From positions 682,001 to 746,000 of the forward strand of contig NZ_CP119108.1 in NCBI RefSeq assembly GCF_029094505.1: a stretch of 64,000 bases of DNA. The letters run 5' to 3'. Numbering within the stretch: position 1 is the stretch's first letter; every line of letters begins with the position of its first letter. Of this stretch, positions 8,009 through 16,858 are shown piece after piece. The DNA comes from Microbacterium horticulturae (GTDB lineage: Bacteria > Actinomycetota > Actinomycetes > Actinomycetales > Microbacteriaceae). The notes under the pieces were generated by a model that searched no databases, was not told the DNA's origin, and saw only the letters and a list, made by a program, of their open reading frames with translations. Position numbers and translations under genes: made by a program.

Positions 8009-8653
8009 ATGTCTGAGAAGAGCCGCAGATCACAGACACCGACCGGGTCGGGCGGACGCCCCCGTGACCCGATCATCGAAGAGGCGATCATTGAATCGAC
8101 GCGCATGCTGCTCGCGACAAAGGGCTACTCGGCGATGACGATCGGCGACATCGTCGCCGATGCCGGCGTGACGCGCCCCACGCTGTATCGACGCTGGCCG
8201 AACAAGTACGAGCTGGTCATCGACGCCCTGCGATACGGGTTGCGCAAACAACGGGAAGCGTACCCGCCGCTGGAGCTGGACGATCTCACTCCGCGAGAGG
8301 CCGTGGTCGAAGCCGTGCGTCGGCTCGATCCGCGCTTCCACAATCCGCGCGCGATGACCCTGCACGGCAACTTCATGGCCGAAGCGGCGCGCGAGCCGGG
8401 CCTGATCGCGCAGATGAGGGAACTGGGCAATCAACCACGATGCCAGGAACTCACCGATGTGCTCATCGAACTCCAGAGGCGGGGTGCCGTGCGCCAGAAC
8501 GTCGACGTGGATATGGTCGTGAGCCTTTCGTTCGGGAGCTACTTCGCCGACTTCAATCGGTACGGCCACGATGTGCCAGCCGACTTCGCCGAACGCGTCG
8601 TCGCCACGCTGTGGCCTGTCATCGCCAGAGAAGGCGAGCTCACATCCACGTGA
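8009..8653 (+). CDS. TetR/AcrR family repressor
   Basis: 214 residues from ATG 8009, chosen because GAAGGGA lies about 8 nt upstream and the extra upstream residues are not family-like. The N-terminal helix-turn-helix reads AMTIGDIVADAGVTRPTLYRRW, typical of TetR; the C-terminal ligand-binding part is the TetR_C type. It should be a dimeric repressor released by a small hydrophobic ligand. The divergent SDR gene and the twin CGTTACA-N9-TGTAACG sites between them indicate control of the SDR-esterase-ltrA unit and of itself. The MMPL exporter starts 78 nt downstream on the same strand and may be read with it. Confidence 0.92.
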   Translation: MSEKSRRSQTPTGSGGRPRDPIIEEAIIESTRMLLATKGYSAMTIGDIVADAGVTRPTLYRRWPNKYELVIDALRYGLRKQREAYPPLELDDLTPREAVVEAVRRLDPRFHNPRAMTLHGNFMAEAAREPGLIAQMRELGNQPRCQELTDVLIELQRRGAVRQNVDVDMVVSLSFGSYFADFNRYGHDVPADFAERVVATLWPVIAREGELTST

Positions 8654-8731
8654 GCCATCCCCCGAAAGGCTGACCTCGATCTCACCCCTGCACCCGATGT
8701 GGAGGATGGATGCCGCGGCTGAACTGGAAGC

Positions 8732-10852
8732 ATGCATCCCGAACCCTCTTCCGCCCGGTCGTTCCCTGCGCGCCTGACCTCGCGCCGCGGTGCCTGGATA
8801 GCCCTCGCGCTCGCCGTTCTCGTCTTCGTCGGCCTGTTCGGCCTGTTCGGTCGCGCCGAAGCGCCCGGCGGCAACGACGCGGCTCCCGCCTCGTCCGAAT
8901 CGGCGCAGGCGCAGGCCGTGCTCGATGAGTTCCCGGGCCATGACGTGCAGTCTCTGTCGGTCGTCGCCGTCCGTACCGACGGGGGCGTGCTGACCGCCGC
9001 CGACAAGGCCGCGTTCGCCGACCTTGCCCCGATCATCGACGCGCAGACCGGCCACGAGCCGGGCCGCGTCACCGTCAGCGACGACGGCGAGGCCGCGGTC
9101 ATGCAGGCGCCGCTGACGGTGTCTGATGACTCCGGCACGAATGCGGAGAGGGTCGACGCCGTCCGCGATGCGATCGCGGGTGTGGATGCCGCGGGCCTTG
9201 ACGTGCTCGTCACCGGCGGCCCCGCGTTCGGCGCCGACATCACGAACGCGTTCGCCGGTGCCGACATCACCCTGCTTCTCGTGACGATCGCGATCGTCGC
9301 GCTGCTGCTGGTCATCACCTATCGCTCGCCGGTGCTGTGGTTGCTGCCGTTGACCGTGATCGGCATCGCCGACCAGCTCGCCGCCAAAGTCACTGCTGCC
9401 CTCAGCACGGCTTGGAACCTTCAGTTCGACACCGGCGTGGTCAGCGTCCTCGTCTTCGGCGCCGGCACGAACTACGCGCTGCTGCTGATCTCGCGCTATC
9501 GCGAAGAGCTCGCGCGACACGACGACCACCGCACGGCGCTCGCCGTCGCCTGGCGCAAGACCGTGCCCGCGATCGTCGCCTCGAACCTGACGGTCGTGCT
9601 GGCGCTGGCGACCCTCGTGTTCGCCGTGATCCCGGGCACGCACGGGCTCGGCATCGCTGCCGCCGTGGGGCTGCTCATCGCCGCGGCATGCGTTCTTCTC
9701 GTCCTCCCGCCCGTGCTCGCCGTCTGCGGCCGTCGCGTGTTCTGGCCGTTCACGCCACGACCCAGAGAGCACGCGGCCCAGGGCCGTGTCTGGGGCGGCA
9801 TCGCCAACCGGGTCGTGAAGCGCCCGACCCCGGCGCTCGTGGGTGGCCTCGTGGTCGTCGGCGTCATGGCCGCCGGCTTGTTCGGCACCACCGTCGGCCT
9901 CACCCAGGTGGAGAAGTTCCGCGGCGGCTCCGAGTCGGCGACGGGCCTGACGACCGTGGCCGCGCACTTCCCGGCGGGTGAGGCGCAGCCCATGATCATC
10001 GTCGCCGACGCCGACCATGCGCAGGCCGTGGCCGACGCCGCACAAGACGTGCCCGGTGTCACGCGCGCGATGACCTCCCACGACACCGCAACCGTCGACG
10101 GCACCCCGATTGCCAAGATCGTCGTGGTGGGGGAGCCCGAGCCCGGGTCGGACGCGAGCCTCGATCTCGTGCGCGACGTGCGCACGGCCGTGCACGAGGT
10201 GCCCGGCGCCGACGCGCTGGTCGGCGGCGCGGTGGCGACCGACGTGGATGCGCGCGATGGAGCCTGGCGCGACCTGCTGCTGATCGCGCCGCTCGTGCTG
10301 GCCATCAGCCTCGTCGTGCTCGTGGTGCTACTGCGCTCGCTGGTCGCGCCGATCCTGCTGCTGCTCGTGAACCTCGCCAGCGCCGCCGCCGCGATCGGTG
10401 CCGGCGCGTGGCTTGGCCGCACCCTGTTCGGATGGCAATCGCTCGATCTGCCGGTGCCGCTGCTCGCGTTCATCTTCCTGGTGGCACTGGGTATCGACTA
10501 CACGATCTTCCTCGTGCACCGGGCGAAGACCGAGGCCGACGAACACGGCACACGTCGCGGCATGGCCCGGGCCGTGGCATCCACCGGCGGTGTCATCACC
10601 AGCGCAGGCATCGTGCTCGCGGGAGTGTTCGCGGCGCTCGGCGTGCTGCCCCTCGTCACGCTCGGACAGCTGGGTCTCATCGTCGGCCTCGGCGTGATCG
10701 TCGACACCCTCGTCGTGCGCACGATCGTCGTGCCGGCGCTGTTCGCCCTCACCGGTGACCGCATCTGGTGGCCGCACCGGCCCGCGCCGCGCTACCGTCA
10801 AGACGACGCGCTGCCCGACCCCGAGCTGGTCGGTGTGAGCGCCGACGACTGA
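8732..10852 (+). CDS. MMPL family transporter
   Basis: 706 residues, a usual length for actinobacterial MMPL proteins. The layout is duplicated: one N-terminal helix, a large extracytoplasmic domain, five helices, then a second extracytoplasmic domain and five more helices. FGAGTNYALLLISRYREEL and LGIDYTIFLVHRAKTE are the paired MMPL signatures in TM4-like helices that carry the proton-relay residues. Such RND-superfamily pumps export lipids or hydrophobic compounds using the proton gradient. The histidine kinase follows after 12 nt, which suggests the two-component system controls the pump. The site before the ATG is weak (GGAAGC directly before it). Confidence 0.92.
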   Translation: MHPEPSSARSFPARLTSRRGAWIALALAVLVFVGLFGLFGRAEAPGGNDAAPASSESAQAQAVLDEFPGHDVQSLSVVAVRTDGGVLTAADKAAFADLAPIIDAQTGHEPGRVTVSDDGEAAVMQAPLTVSDDSGTNAERVDAVRDAIAGVDAAGLDVLVTGGPAFGADITNAFAGADITLLLVTIAIVALLLVITYRSPVLWLLPLTVIGIADQLAAKVTAALSTAWNLQFDTGVVSVLVFGAGTNYALLLISRYREELARHDDHRTALAVAWRKTVPAIVASNLTVVLALATLVFAVIPGTHGLGIAAAVGLLIAAACVLLVLPPVLAVCGRRVFWPFTPRPREHAAQGRVWGGIANRVVKRPTPALVGGLVVVGVMAAGLFGTTVGLTQVEKFRGGSESATGLTTVAAHFPAGEAQPMIIVADADHAQAVADAAQDVPGVTRAMTSHDTATVDGTPIAKIVVVGEPEPGSDASLDLVRDVRTAVHEVPGADALVGGAVATDVDARDGAWRDLLLIAPLVLAISLVVLVVLLRSLVAPILLLLVNLASAAAAIGAGAWLGRTLFGWQSLDLPVPLLAFIFLVALGIDYTIFLVHRAKTEADEHGTRRGMARAVASTGGVITSAGIVLAGVFAALGVLPLVTLGQLGLIVGLGVIVDTLVVRTIVVPALFALTGDRIWWPHRPAPRYRQDDALPDPELVGVSADD

Positions 10853-10864
10853 GAGCGAGCACCG

Positions 10865-12043
10865 ATGGCCACCGGAACGGCGACACGGATGATGCGGGCG
10901 GGTCTGCACGCGATCACCGCCGTGCTGGTGGTCATCGGCGCCGTCAGCGCGCTGCAGGCTGACCGTCCGATCCTGGCGCTGTCGGCCGCTGCCGCTTTCG
11001 TCGTCTGGTACATCGCAGGGGCGGTGCTGGCGCGGCGCCGCCGGTCACACCGGCTCGCCGTCGTCTGGCTGATCGTGCTCGCCGTGATCTGGGCGGCCGC
11101 CTCGGCGTTCGCGCCCGAGTTCATCTGGCTCGCGTTCCCGCTGTGGCTGCTGGCGGGTCAGATGATGGCGACGGTGCCGGCGGCGGTGTTCAGCGCTGTC
11201 GTGCTCGCCGTCGTGATCACGGCCCCCATCGCACGCACCGGCCACGTCGACACCGCGTACATCGTCGGCCCGGTCGTCGGCGGTCTGTTCGCCTACGGCA
11301 TCTCGCGCGGTTATCTGCGGTTGCTCGCCGACGCGCGCGAGCGTCAGCGGCTGGTCTCCTCGTTGCTGCAAGCGCAAGACGACATGGCCCGCCTGCACGA
11401 CGAGCTCGGCGCGACCCAGCGCGAGTCGGGGATCCTCCAGGAGCGCACGCGCCTCTCGCGCGACATCCACGACACGATCGCCCAGTCGCTGTCGGCCATT
11501 GTGCTTCTCGCACGGGCGCAGCCCGAGGACCCGACACTCGAACGCATCGCGACCGTCGCCGAGACCGGGCTCGTCGACGTGCGCCGCATCGTCGCAGCGC
11601 TCGCGCCGGCGCAGCTGCAGGAGGGCACCCTCGTCGTGTCGCTGCGGCGCATGCTCGACCGGCTGGCCGAAGACACCGGCATCCTCACCTCCCTCGATGC
11701 CGACGACCATCTGCCGCAACTGCCGGTGGAGGTGGATGTCGCGTTGCTGCGCACGGCGCAGTCGGCGCTGTCGAACGTTCGTCTGCACTCGGGCGCGAGC
11801 CGTGTCGTGGTGCATCTCGCCGACGTCGGCGACGGCATCCGCCTCGACATCGTCGACGACGGCCGCGGCTTCGATCTGCAGAAATGGGTCGGCGGCGACG
11901 GCGGATACGGCCTGCGCGCCATGCGGGACCGGCTGCGTGAACTGGGCGGCGGGCTCGACATCGAGGCGGCGGTGGATGCCGGGACCGCCCTCTCGGCCCA
12001 CGTTCCACTCGCGCCCGCCCGGCGTGCGGAGGAGGACGAATGA
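10865..12043 (+). CDS. Two-component sensor histidine kinase (NarL-type, HisKA_3)
   Basis: 392 residues. Five or so N-terminal hydrophobic helices (residues 12-140) form a membrane sensor with little extracytoplasmic loop, followed by a short coiled segment and the phosphoacceptor LSRDIHDTIAQSL (His202). The ATPase domain has DDGRGFD and GGYGLRAMRDRL. It should autophosphorylate and pass phosphate to the response regulator, whose ATG overlaps its stop by 4 nt. Small membrane-embedded sensors of this type often detect membrane stress, which fits the MMPL pump next door; that link is inference. Confidence 0.92.
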   Translation: MATGTATRMMRAGLHAITAVLVVIGAVSALQADRPILALSAAAAFVVWYIAGAVLARRRRSHRLAVVWLIVLAVIWAAASAFAPEFIWLAFPLWLLAGQMMATVPAAVFSAVVLAVVITAPIARTGHVDTAYIVGPVVGGLFAYGISRGYLRLLADARERQRLVSSLLQAQDDMARLHDELGATQRESGILQERTRLSRDIHDTIAQSLSAIVLLARAQPEDPTLERIATVAETGLVDVRRIVAALAPAQLQEGTLVVSLRRMLDRLAEDTGILTSLDADDHLPQLPVEVDVALLRTAQSALSNVRLHSGASRVVVHLADVGDGIRLDIVDDGRGFDLQKWVGGDGGYGLRAMRDRLRELGGGLDIEAAVDAGTALSAHVPLAPARRAEEDE

Positions 12044-12663
12044 GCGTCTCGGTGGTGATCGTCGATGACCACCCCATCGTGCGGTCGGGGCTGCGGGCCG
12101 TGCTGACCTCGGACCCCGAGCTCGACGTCGTGGGCGAGGCGGCCGACGGTGCCGAGGCCATAGCGCTGTGCGCGACGCTGCGCCCCGACGTCGTGCTGTG
12201 CGATCTGCGTCTGGGCGAGGGCGCCGACGGCATCGCGACGACCCGCACGCTGCGTGCGCTCGATGCGGCGCCGGCTGTCGTCATCCTCACCACCTACGAC
12301 ACCGATCACGACATCTACCGTGCGGCACAGGCAGGCGCGGCAGGTTATCTGCTGAAGGATGCCGCGCCGCAGACCATCATCCACGCGATTCGGGATGCCG
12401 CGGCCGGCCGCACCGCGTGGGCACCCGAGCTGTCGGTCCGGGTGCTGGAGGCCGTGCGGTCGCCCGCGGCGACGCTGACCGCGCGCGAGATCGAGGTGCT
12501 CGAGCATGTGGCGGCTGGGCACTCGAACGAGGCGATAGCGAAGGCGCTGTTCCTCACCGCCGCGACCGTGAAGACGCACCTCGGCCACATCTACACGAAG
12601 CTCGACGTGGACAGCCGCACCCAGGCCGTTGCACGGGCGCGCGAGCAGGGAATCCTGCCCTGA
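12040..12663 (+). CDS. NarL/LuxR-type response regulator
   Basis: 207 residues. The receiver domain has the acidic pair DD (residues 9-10), phospho-acceptor Asp55 in LCDLRLG, a Thr in ILTTYD and Lys in YLLKDA. The C-terminal LuxR helix-turn-helix reads LTAREIEVLEHVAAG...ATVKTHLGHIYTKL. All residues needed for phosphorylation are present. Its ATG overlaps the kinase stop (ATGA), so the pair is translationally coupled and forms an operon with the MMPL gene. Confidence 0.94.
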   Translation: MSVSVVIVDDHPIVRSGLRAVLTSDPELDVVGEAADGAEAIALCATLRPDVVLCDLRLGEGADGIATTRTLRALDAAPAVVILTTYDTDHDIYRAAQAGAAGYLLKDAAPQTIIHAIRDAAAGRTAWAPELSVRVLEAVRSPAATLTAREIEVLEHVAAGHSNEAIAKALFLTAATVKTHLGHIYTKLDVDSRTQAVARAREQGILP

Positions 12664-12792
12664 GCCGGCGCGCCGACGCCGAGCGCTGACAGCAGGGGAA
12701 CCGAACCACTCATCATTTCGGTCGATGTGCCCGCGGCATCCCCCTTCGAGACTGGTTTCATGACCACCACTCCGACCCGAATGGAGTCACCC

Positions 12793-13305
12793 ATGACCAC
12801 CGACGAACGGACCGCGGCGCGCCCCGCGCTGCTGAACCGCATCAGCCCGCGCGGCTGGTACCGCACGGTCGCGATCGCCGAATCGATCACGTGGACGTTG
12901 CTGATCGCCGGGATGCTGCTGAAATACGTCGCGGGTCTCGGATCGCTGCCGGTGCTGATCGGCGGATCGATTCACGGCTTCGTGTTCATCACCTATGGCA
13001 TGACCGCGGTCCTCATCGGCGTGAACCAGCGCTGGAGCCCCGCCCGAATCGTCGGGGCCGTCGCCACCGCCATCGTGCCCTATGCGACGATCCCGTTCGA
13101 CCGCTGGCTCGAGCGCCGCGGGCTTCTCGAGGGAGACTGGCACCTCGAGGCGACCGACGACCCGCGCGACCAGTTCTGGACGCGCCGATTCCTGCGGTGG
13201 ATGCTGAACCATCCCGTCACGCTGATCGTCACGTTCGTCGTCGGCATCGCCGTCATCATGACGGCGCTGCTGCTCATCGGCCCGCCCGGCGGCTGGAACC
13301 GCTGA
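12793..13305 (+). CDS. DUF3817 domain membrane protein
   Basis: 170 residues from ATG 12793, selected because GGAG lies 7 nt upstream; in-frame Met codons at 12760 and 12781 lack a site. The core RTVAIAESITWTLLIAGMLLKY...GSIHGFVFITYGMT is the DUF3817 pattern: three close helices with a central Glu and His. A fourth helix is added at the C-terminus after a soluble loop. DUF3817 proteins are small inner-membrane proteins of unknown role. A perfect 9-bp hairpin follows at 13324-13354. Confidence 0.85.
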   Translation: MTTDERTAARPALLNRISPRGWYRTVAIAESITWTLLIAGMLLKYVAGLGSLPVLIGGSIHGFVFITYGMTAVLIGVNQRWSPARIVGAVATAIVPYATIPFDRWLERRGLLEGDWHLEATDDPRDQFWTRRFLRWMLNHPVTLIVTFVVGIAVIMTALLLIGPPGGWNR

Positions 13306-13323
13306 GCCGGCCGCATGCCAGCC

Positions 13324-13354
13324 CGTCGCGCGGGACCGAGCCGGTCGCGCGACG
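13324..13354. terminator. GC hairpin between DUF3817 and FUSC genes
   Basis: CGTCGCGCG (13324-13332) and CGCGCGACG (13346-13354) pair perfectly; ACCG and CGGT inside the loop can extend the fold. It starts 19 nt after the DUF3817 stop, so it may be its terminator. It also touches the TAGGCT -10 element (13355-13360) of the next gene, so it occupies the place of a -35 and could instead be an operator. Confidence 0.55.
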
Positions 13355-13366
13355 TAGGCTGATGCC

Positions 13367-15310
13367 GTGTCCGGCCCGAGATGGGTGCGCGAGCTCGCGC
13401 GCCAGCAGCATCTGCCGGTGCCGTGGATGCGCATGGTGCGGGTCGCCGTCGCTATCTCGCTTCCGGTCACACTCGGCGCCGTCTTCGGCCAGCTCGGGCT
13501 GGGACTTCTCGTCTCGATCGGCGCGCTCGCCGGCAGCGTCACCGACGCCGAGGGCACGATGCGGTCGCGCGTCGCACGCGTCGGGTGGGCGACCACCGGC
13601 GGGTTCATCGGCTTCGTGCTCGGCGGCCTGATCGCCGGGCACCCGCTGCTGACCGCCTCGTGCGTCGTCGCCGGAGGACTTGTCGGCGGCATCCTGAGCC
13701 TGCAGGGTGCGGTCGCGTCGGTGGCGTCGCTGCAGTTCCTCATCTACCTGATCGTCGCTTCGGGGGCCGACTTCGGCGACGTGCCCGCGTGGCTGCCGCC
13801 CGTCGGCTATGTCGTCGGAGCCTCATGGGCGGTGCTGCTCGCGGTCGTCGAGAGCCGGGTGCTGGCCAGCGATCCGGGACGGGATGCCGTTGCCGACGTC
13901 TACGCGCGGCTCGCCGACTACATGGCGGCGTGTGGCGGGACCACCAACACGGGCGACGCGCGCAACCGCCTCACCCTCGCAATGAACCGTGCGTACGACA
14001 TCGTCACGACCTCTCGCGCTCGAGTCGGCGGCCGCGACCCCCACATCCGCCGACAGGCCGCGTTCCTCAACGCGGCCACCCCGGTGATCGAGGTCACGAC
14101 GATGCGCGCGGTGTCGAGCCGCGGCATCCCGCCTGAAATCATCGCCTGGGTGCGTGACATGAGCGCGCGCATAGCGCGCGCCGATCCGCCGGTGGATCTG
14201 CTCTGGCTCGCGGTGCTCGAGCGGCCTGAGTGGCGCGACCTGGCCGCGGGGCTCGAGGCGGTCGACGAACTCGCGCGCCACAACGCGCGTGCCGCGACGA
14301 CGCCTGCCGCCGAGCCGTCGCCCATCACCCGGGCTATGCGCCTGCCCGGTGCGACGACGGCGCAGACCACGCTGCGTGCGCGACTGGTGGGAGTGCGGGA
14401 TGCCATCGCCGGCGGCCGCGAGACATGGACGCCGATCCTGCGGCTCGTGCTGTGCCTCGTCGTGGGTGAGATCGTGGCGGCGCTGTACACCGGCGAGCGT
14501 CCGTACTGGATCGTCATGACCATCGCGGTCACGCTCAAGCCCGACTTCGGCAGTGTCTTCGCGCGGGCCGTGCAGCGCGGCATCGGGACGGTGCTCGGTG
14601 TGCTCATCGGGAGTGCCCTGCTCGCGCTCTCGCCGGGGCATGTCGTGCCGTTGATCGCGATCGTGGTGTTCGCGGCGTTGATGCCGTTCGCGCAGCGGCG
14701 CAACTACGGTCTTTTCACGGTGTTCCTGACGCCCGTCATCGTGATGCTGCTCGACCTGGGTGCAGGCGGCGGCTTCGACCTCGCCATCGGACGCGTCAGC
14801 GACACCGCCGTCGGCTGCCTGATCGTGCTCGTCGTCGGCTACCTGCCGTGGCCCGACACCTGGCGCTCACGTTCACGCTTCGGCCCCCGCATCGCGCGGG
14901 CGGCCGCGGCGCTGGCGGACTACATCCGGATCGGGTTCGGCACGGTGCCGGGCGTGCGGCAGACGGCGCGACGCCAGGCCTACCGCGAGCTGTCCGATCT
15001 GCGCACCAAGCTGCAGCAGGCGCTGAGCGAGCCGCCGCCGGTGAGTCGCACCGCCGCCGGCTGGTGGCCGGTCATCGTGGCACTCGAGCGCGCCGTCGAC
15101 GCGACCACGGCGATCATCCTGCACGGCGATGCCGCCGCCGTCGACCCCGACGAGGTCGAGCGGCTCGCGGCCGCGGCCGATGGCATCGGCGATGCGGCAC
15201 GGGGTACCGTGACAGATCCTGCGCCGCAGCTGCTGCAGGATCCGATGCTCGAGCCGCTCACCGCCGAGCTGCGTGCGGGCCAGGCCGTGTTCCGGCGCGG
15301 TGACGAGTGA
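13367..15310 (+). CDS. FUSC-family membrane protein (aromatic acid exporter-like)
   Basis: 647 residues from GTG 13367. Two sets of hydrophobic helices (about residues 20-165 and 350-500) are separated and followed by soluble helical domains, the layout of FUSC/ArAE exporters, which move aromatic acids or similar anions out of the cell. The second helix set has ERPYWIVMTIAVTLKPDFG...RGIGTVLGVLIGSALL, close to the FUSC consensus. TAGGCT lies 6 nt before the GTG with no Shine-Dalgarno, so the mRNA is probably leaderless. Confidence 0.85.
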   Translation: MSGPRWVRELARQQHLPVPWMRMVRVAVAISLPVTLGAVFGQLGLGLLVSIGALAGSVTDAEGTMRSRVARVGWATTGGFIGFVLGGLIAGHPLLTASCVVAGGLVGGILSLQGAVASVASLQFLIYLIVASGADFGDVPAWLPPVGYVVGASWAVLLAVVESRVLASDPGRDAVADVYARLADYMAACGGTTNTGDARNRLTLAMNRAYDIVTTSRARVGGRDPHIRRQAAFLNAATPVIEVTTMRAVSSRGIPPEIIAWVRDMSARIARADPPVDLLWLAVLERPEWRDLAAGLEAVDELARHNARAATTPAAEPSPITRAMRLPGATTAQTTLRARLVGVRDAIAGGRETWTPILRLVLCLVVGEIVAALYTGERPYWIVMTIAVTLKPDFGSVFARAVQRGIGTVLGVLIGSALLALSPGHVVPLIAIVVFAALMPFAQRRNYGLFTVFLTPVIVMLLDLGAGGGFDLAIGRVSDTAVGCLIVLVVGYLPWPDTWRSRSRFGPRIARAAAALADYIRIGFGTVPGVRQTARRQAYRELSDLRTKLQQALSEPPPVSRTAAGWWPVIVALERAVDATTAIILHGDAAAVDPDEVERLAAAADGIGDAARGTVTDPAPQLLQDPMLEPLTAELRAGQAVFRRGDE

Positions 15311-15375
15311 CCCGAGTGGCATGGCGCGCGGAGCCGCGAATGACCTCGCGACCGGCGGCCGGTATCGTCGGCCGC

Positions 15376-15741
15376 ATGCCGCTGTGCCTGGACGACCTGC
15401 TCGAAATCGAACGCCATGGCTGGGAGGCGCTCTGCCGCAGCGACGGCGCCGCCTTCTATGGGGAGGTCATGACGTCTGACGGGGTGATGGTGCTCGTGAA
15501 CGGTATGGTGCTCGATCGTGACGAGGTCGCCGTCTCGCTCGCCGGCGCCCCGGCGTGGGACCGTTTCGAGATCGCCGATGCCCGCATGATCGGGCTGGGT
15601 GTCGACGCGGCAGCGCTCGTCTACCACGCCACCGCTGTGCGCGACGGTGAAGCACCCTTCCGGGCTCTGATGAGCAGCGTCTACCGTCTTGTCGACGGCG
15701 TGCCACGGCTCGCGCTCTACCAGCAGACGCAGATCGCCTAG
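15376..15741 (+). CDS. NTF2-like / SnoaL-fold small protein
   Basis: 121 residues from ATG 15376. Pattern: LLEIERHGWEALCRSDGAAFYGEVMTSDG, then a beta-sheet region ending RLVDGVPRLALYQQTQ, as in DUF4440/NTF2-like proteins, a small cone fold used by varied enzymes and binding proteins. TATCGT lies 7 nt before this ATG (leaderless pattern). A GTG at 15307 that overlaps the FUSC stop would add 23 Arg/Ala-rich residues and is less likely. Its TAG shares the CTAG palindrome with the stop of the opposite gene. Function unknown. Confidence 0.72.
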   Translation: MPLCLDDLLEIERHGWEALCRSDGAAFYGEVMTSDGVMVLVNGMVLDRDEVAVSLAGAPAWDRFEIADARMIGLGVDAAALVYHATAVRDGEAPFRALMSSVYRLVDGVPRLALYQQTQIA

Positions 15742-16289
15742 TCCGCGGCATCCACCTCGTACAGATCGCGGAACTCGTCGGCCAGCACCAGCAGACCGAA
15801 CCGCAGCTCGGCGGATCGCTGGATCTCGTCCGGCAGGCTGCGGACCGTGGCGTACGCCGCGTAGCGGACGGACGAGAGGGGATGCCGCATCGCCCGCGCT
15901 ATCGCGTCGGCGGCGTCGCGGTCGCCGGTGGAAGCGAGCGGCGTCAGCCCGCGCAGGGCGATCACGCGCTGTGTCGTCTCCATCGCAACCGACGCGAAGG
16001 GGTGGATGTCGGCATCCAGCACCTCGATGAGGAGCCAGCCGGCCTCGGCGGTGCCCAACTCGGCGGCGCACTGCACGAGTGACGTGCGCAGCGCGTCGGC
16101 GTCGTCATGCGCGCGATATGCCCGTGCGAGCGCCGTGACGCCTTCCGGGCCGCGGCGGCGCAGCGCTGCAAGCGCGCGCCGCCGCGAGTACCCGTCGTCG
16201 AATGCGGGCACGGCATCGACCCAGGCCCGGATCCCCGGGTCGAGGTCGACGCTCCCCAGCGTGCCCGTCGTCATCTCCAGTGCGCCCAC
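15738..16289 (-). CDS. HEAT-repeat-like hypothetical protein
   Basis: 183 residues from GTG 16289, which has GGGGAGGG about 6 nt upstream; a later ATG at 16274 has GGAG directly attached and is less good. The protein is all helical with repeating Ala/Leu/Arg helices (RRRALAALRRRGPEGVTAL, SVRYAAYATVRSL) resembling HEAT or PBS-lyase-type repeats, which bind proteins. No enzyme motif is visible. It converges with the NTF2-like gene, the two stops overlapping by 4 nt. Confidence 0.65.
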   Translation of the reverse strand: MGALEMTTGTLGSVDLDPGIRAWVDAVPAFDDGYSRRRALAALRRRGPEGVTALARAYRAHDDADALRTSLVQCAAELGTAEAGWLLIEVLDADIHPFASVAMETTQRVIALRGLTPLASTGDRDAADAIARAMRHPLSSVRYAAYATVRSLPDEIQRSAELRFGLLVLADEFRDLYEVDAAD

Positions 16290-16316
16290 GATCGCCCTCC
16301 CCAGTGACGAATGGAC

Positions 16317-16401
16317 GACAGTGCGGTCCCGGCAACGTCCCCCGTAAAGCCCGGACCCCGACACTCCCCAGAGTCGGAGTCCGCACCGGGCCCGCACTGT
16401 C
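16317..16401. repeat. Nested inverted repeat between divergent genes
   Basis: Outer arms GACAGTGCGGTCCCGG (16317-16332) and CCGGGCCCGCACTGTC (16386-16401) match in 15 of 16 positions. Inside, CGGACCCCGACACTC (16352-16366) pairs with GAGTCGGAGTCCG (16371-16383) with one mismatch and one bulge. The whole can fold into an approximately 85-nt cruciform or RNA hairpin. It occupies most of the 190-nt spacer between the HEAT-like and cupin genes. It could be an intergenic palindromic repeat or a divergent regulatory site. Confidence 0.7.
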
Positions 16402-16480
16402 AGTTGTCAGCAGAGAGCACACGGCCCTGCATCCTGATACATCGGCCCTCGCCTTGTGAATCCGCGGCAGGATGAAAGGC

Positions 16481-16849
16481 ATGGGAATCACTGCCGTCGA
16501 GAACATCGACGCGCTCGTGGTCGTCGAGCCGGGCAGGCGCACCTCGCAGGTGGCGCTGTCGGCCGACGGTGCGCGGGCGGTCGTCTTCGCCTTCGACACT
16601 GACGCCGAGCTCACCGAGCACACGGCGCCCGGGCCGATCATCGTCCAAGCGCTGGAAGGCCACCTGACATTCACCGCGGAGGGCGTGACGAAGCATCTGC
16701 GCCCCGGCGGCATCCTGCACCTCGACGCGCGCATCCCGCACTCGGTGCGTGCGCTCGAGCCCTCGAAGATGATGCTCCTGCTGCTGCGCAAGGCGCCGGA
16801 GAAGGCGCCCGAGATCTCGCTGCCCGAAGGCATCTCGCTCCAGGCGTAG
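16481..16849 (+). CDS. Small cupin-domain protein
   Basis: 122 residues from ATG 16481. A single cupin beta-barrel is recognisable: TEHTAPGPIIVQALEGHLTF is motif 1-like and RPGGILHLDARIPHSVRALE motif 2-like, with His residues in both. Cupins bind a metal and act as dioxygenases, isomerases or sensors; here the metal ligands look incomplete, so a binding role is as likely as catalysis. It stands alone after the inverted repeat at 16317-16401. Confidence 0.8.
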   Translation: MGITAVENIDALVVVEPGRRTSQVALSADGARAVVFAFDTDAELTEHTAPGPIIVQALEGHLTFTAEGVTKHLRPGGILHLDARIPHSVRALEPSKMMLLLLRKAPEKAPEISLPEGISLQA

Positions 16850-16858
16850 GCCGCTGGT

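Noticed and set aside
8030-10195. Long open frame antisense to the TetR and MMPL genes
   Set aside because: The plus-strand frames contain the helix-turn-helix and MMPL signatures; the antisense frame has none.
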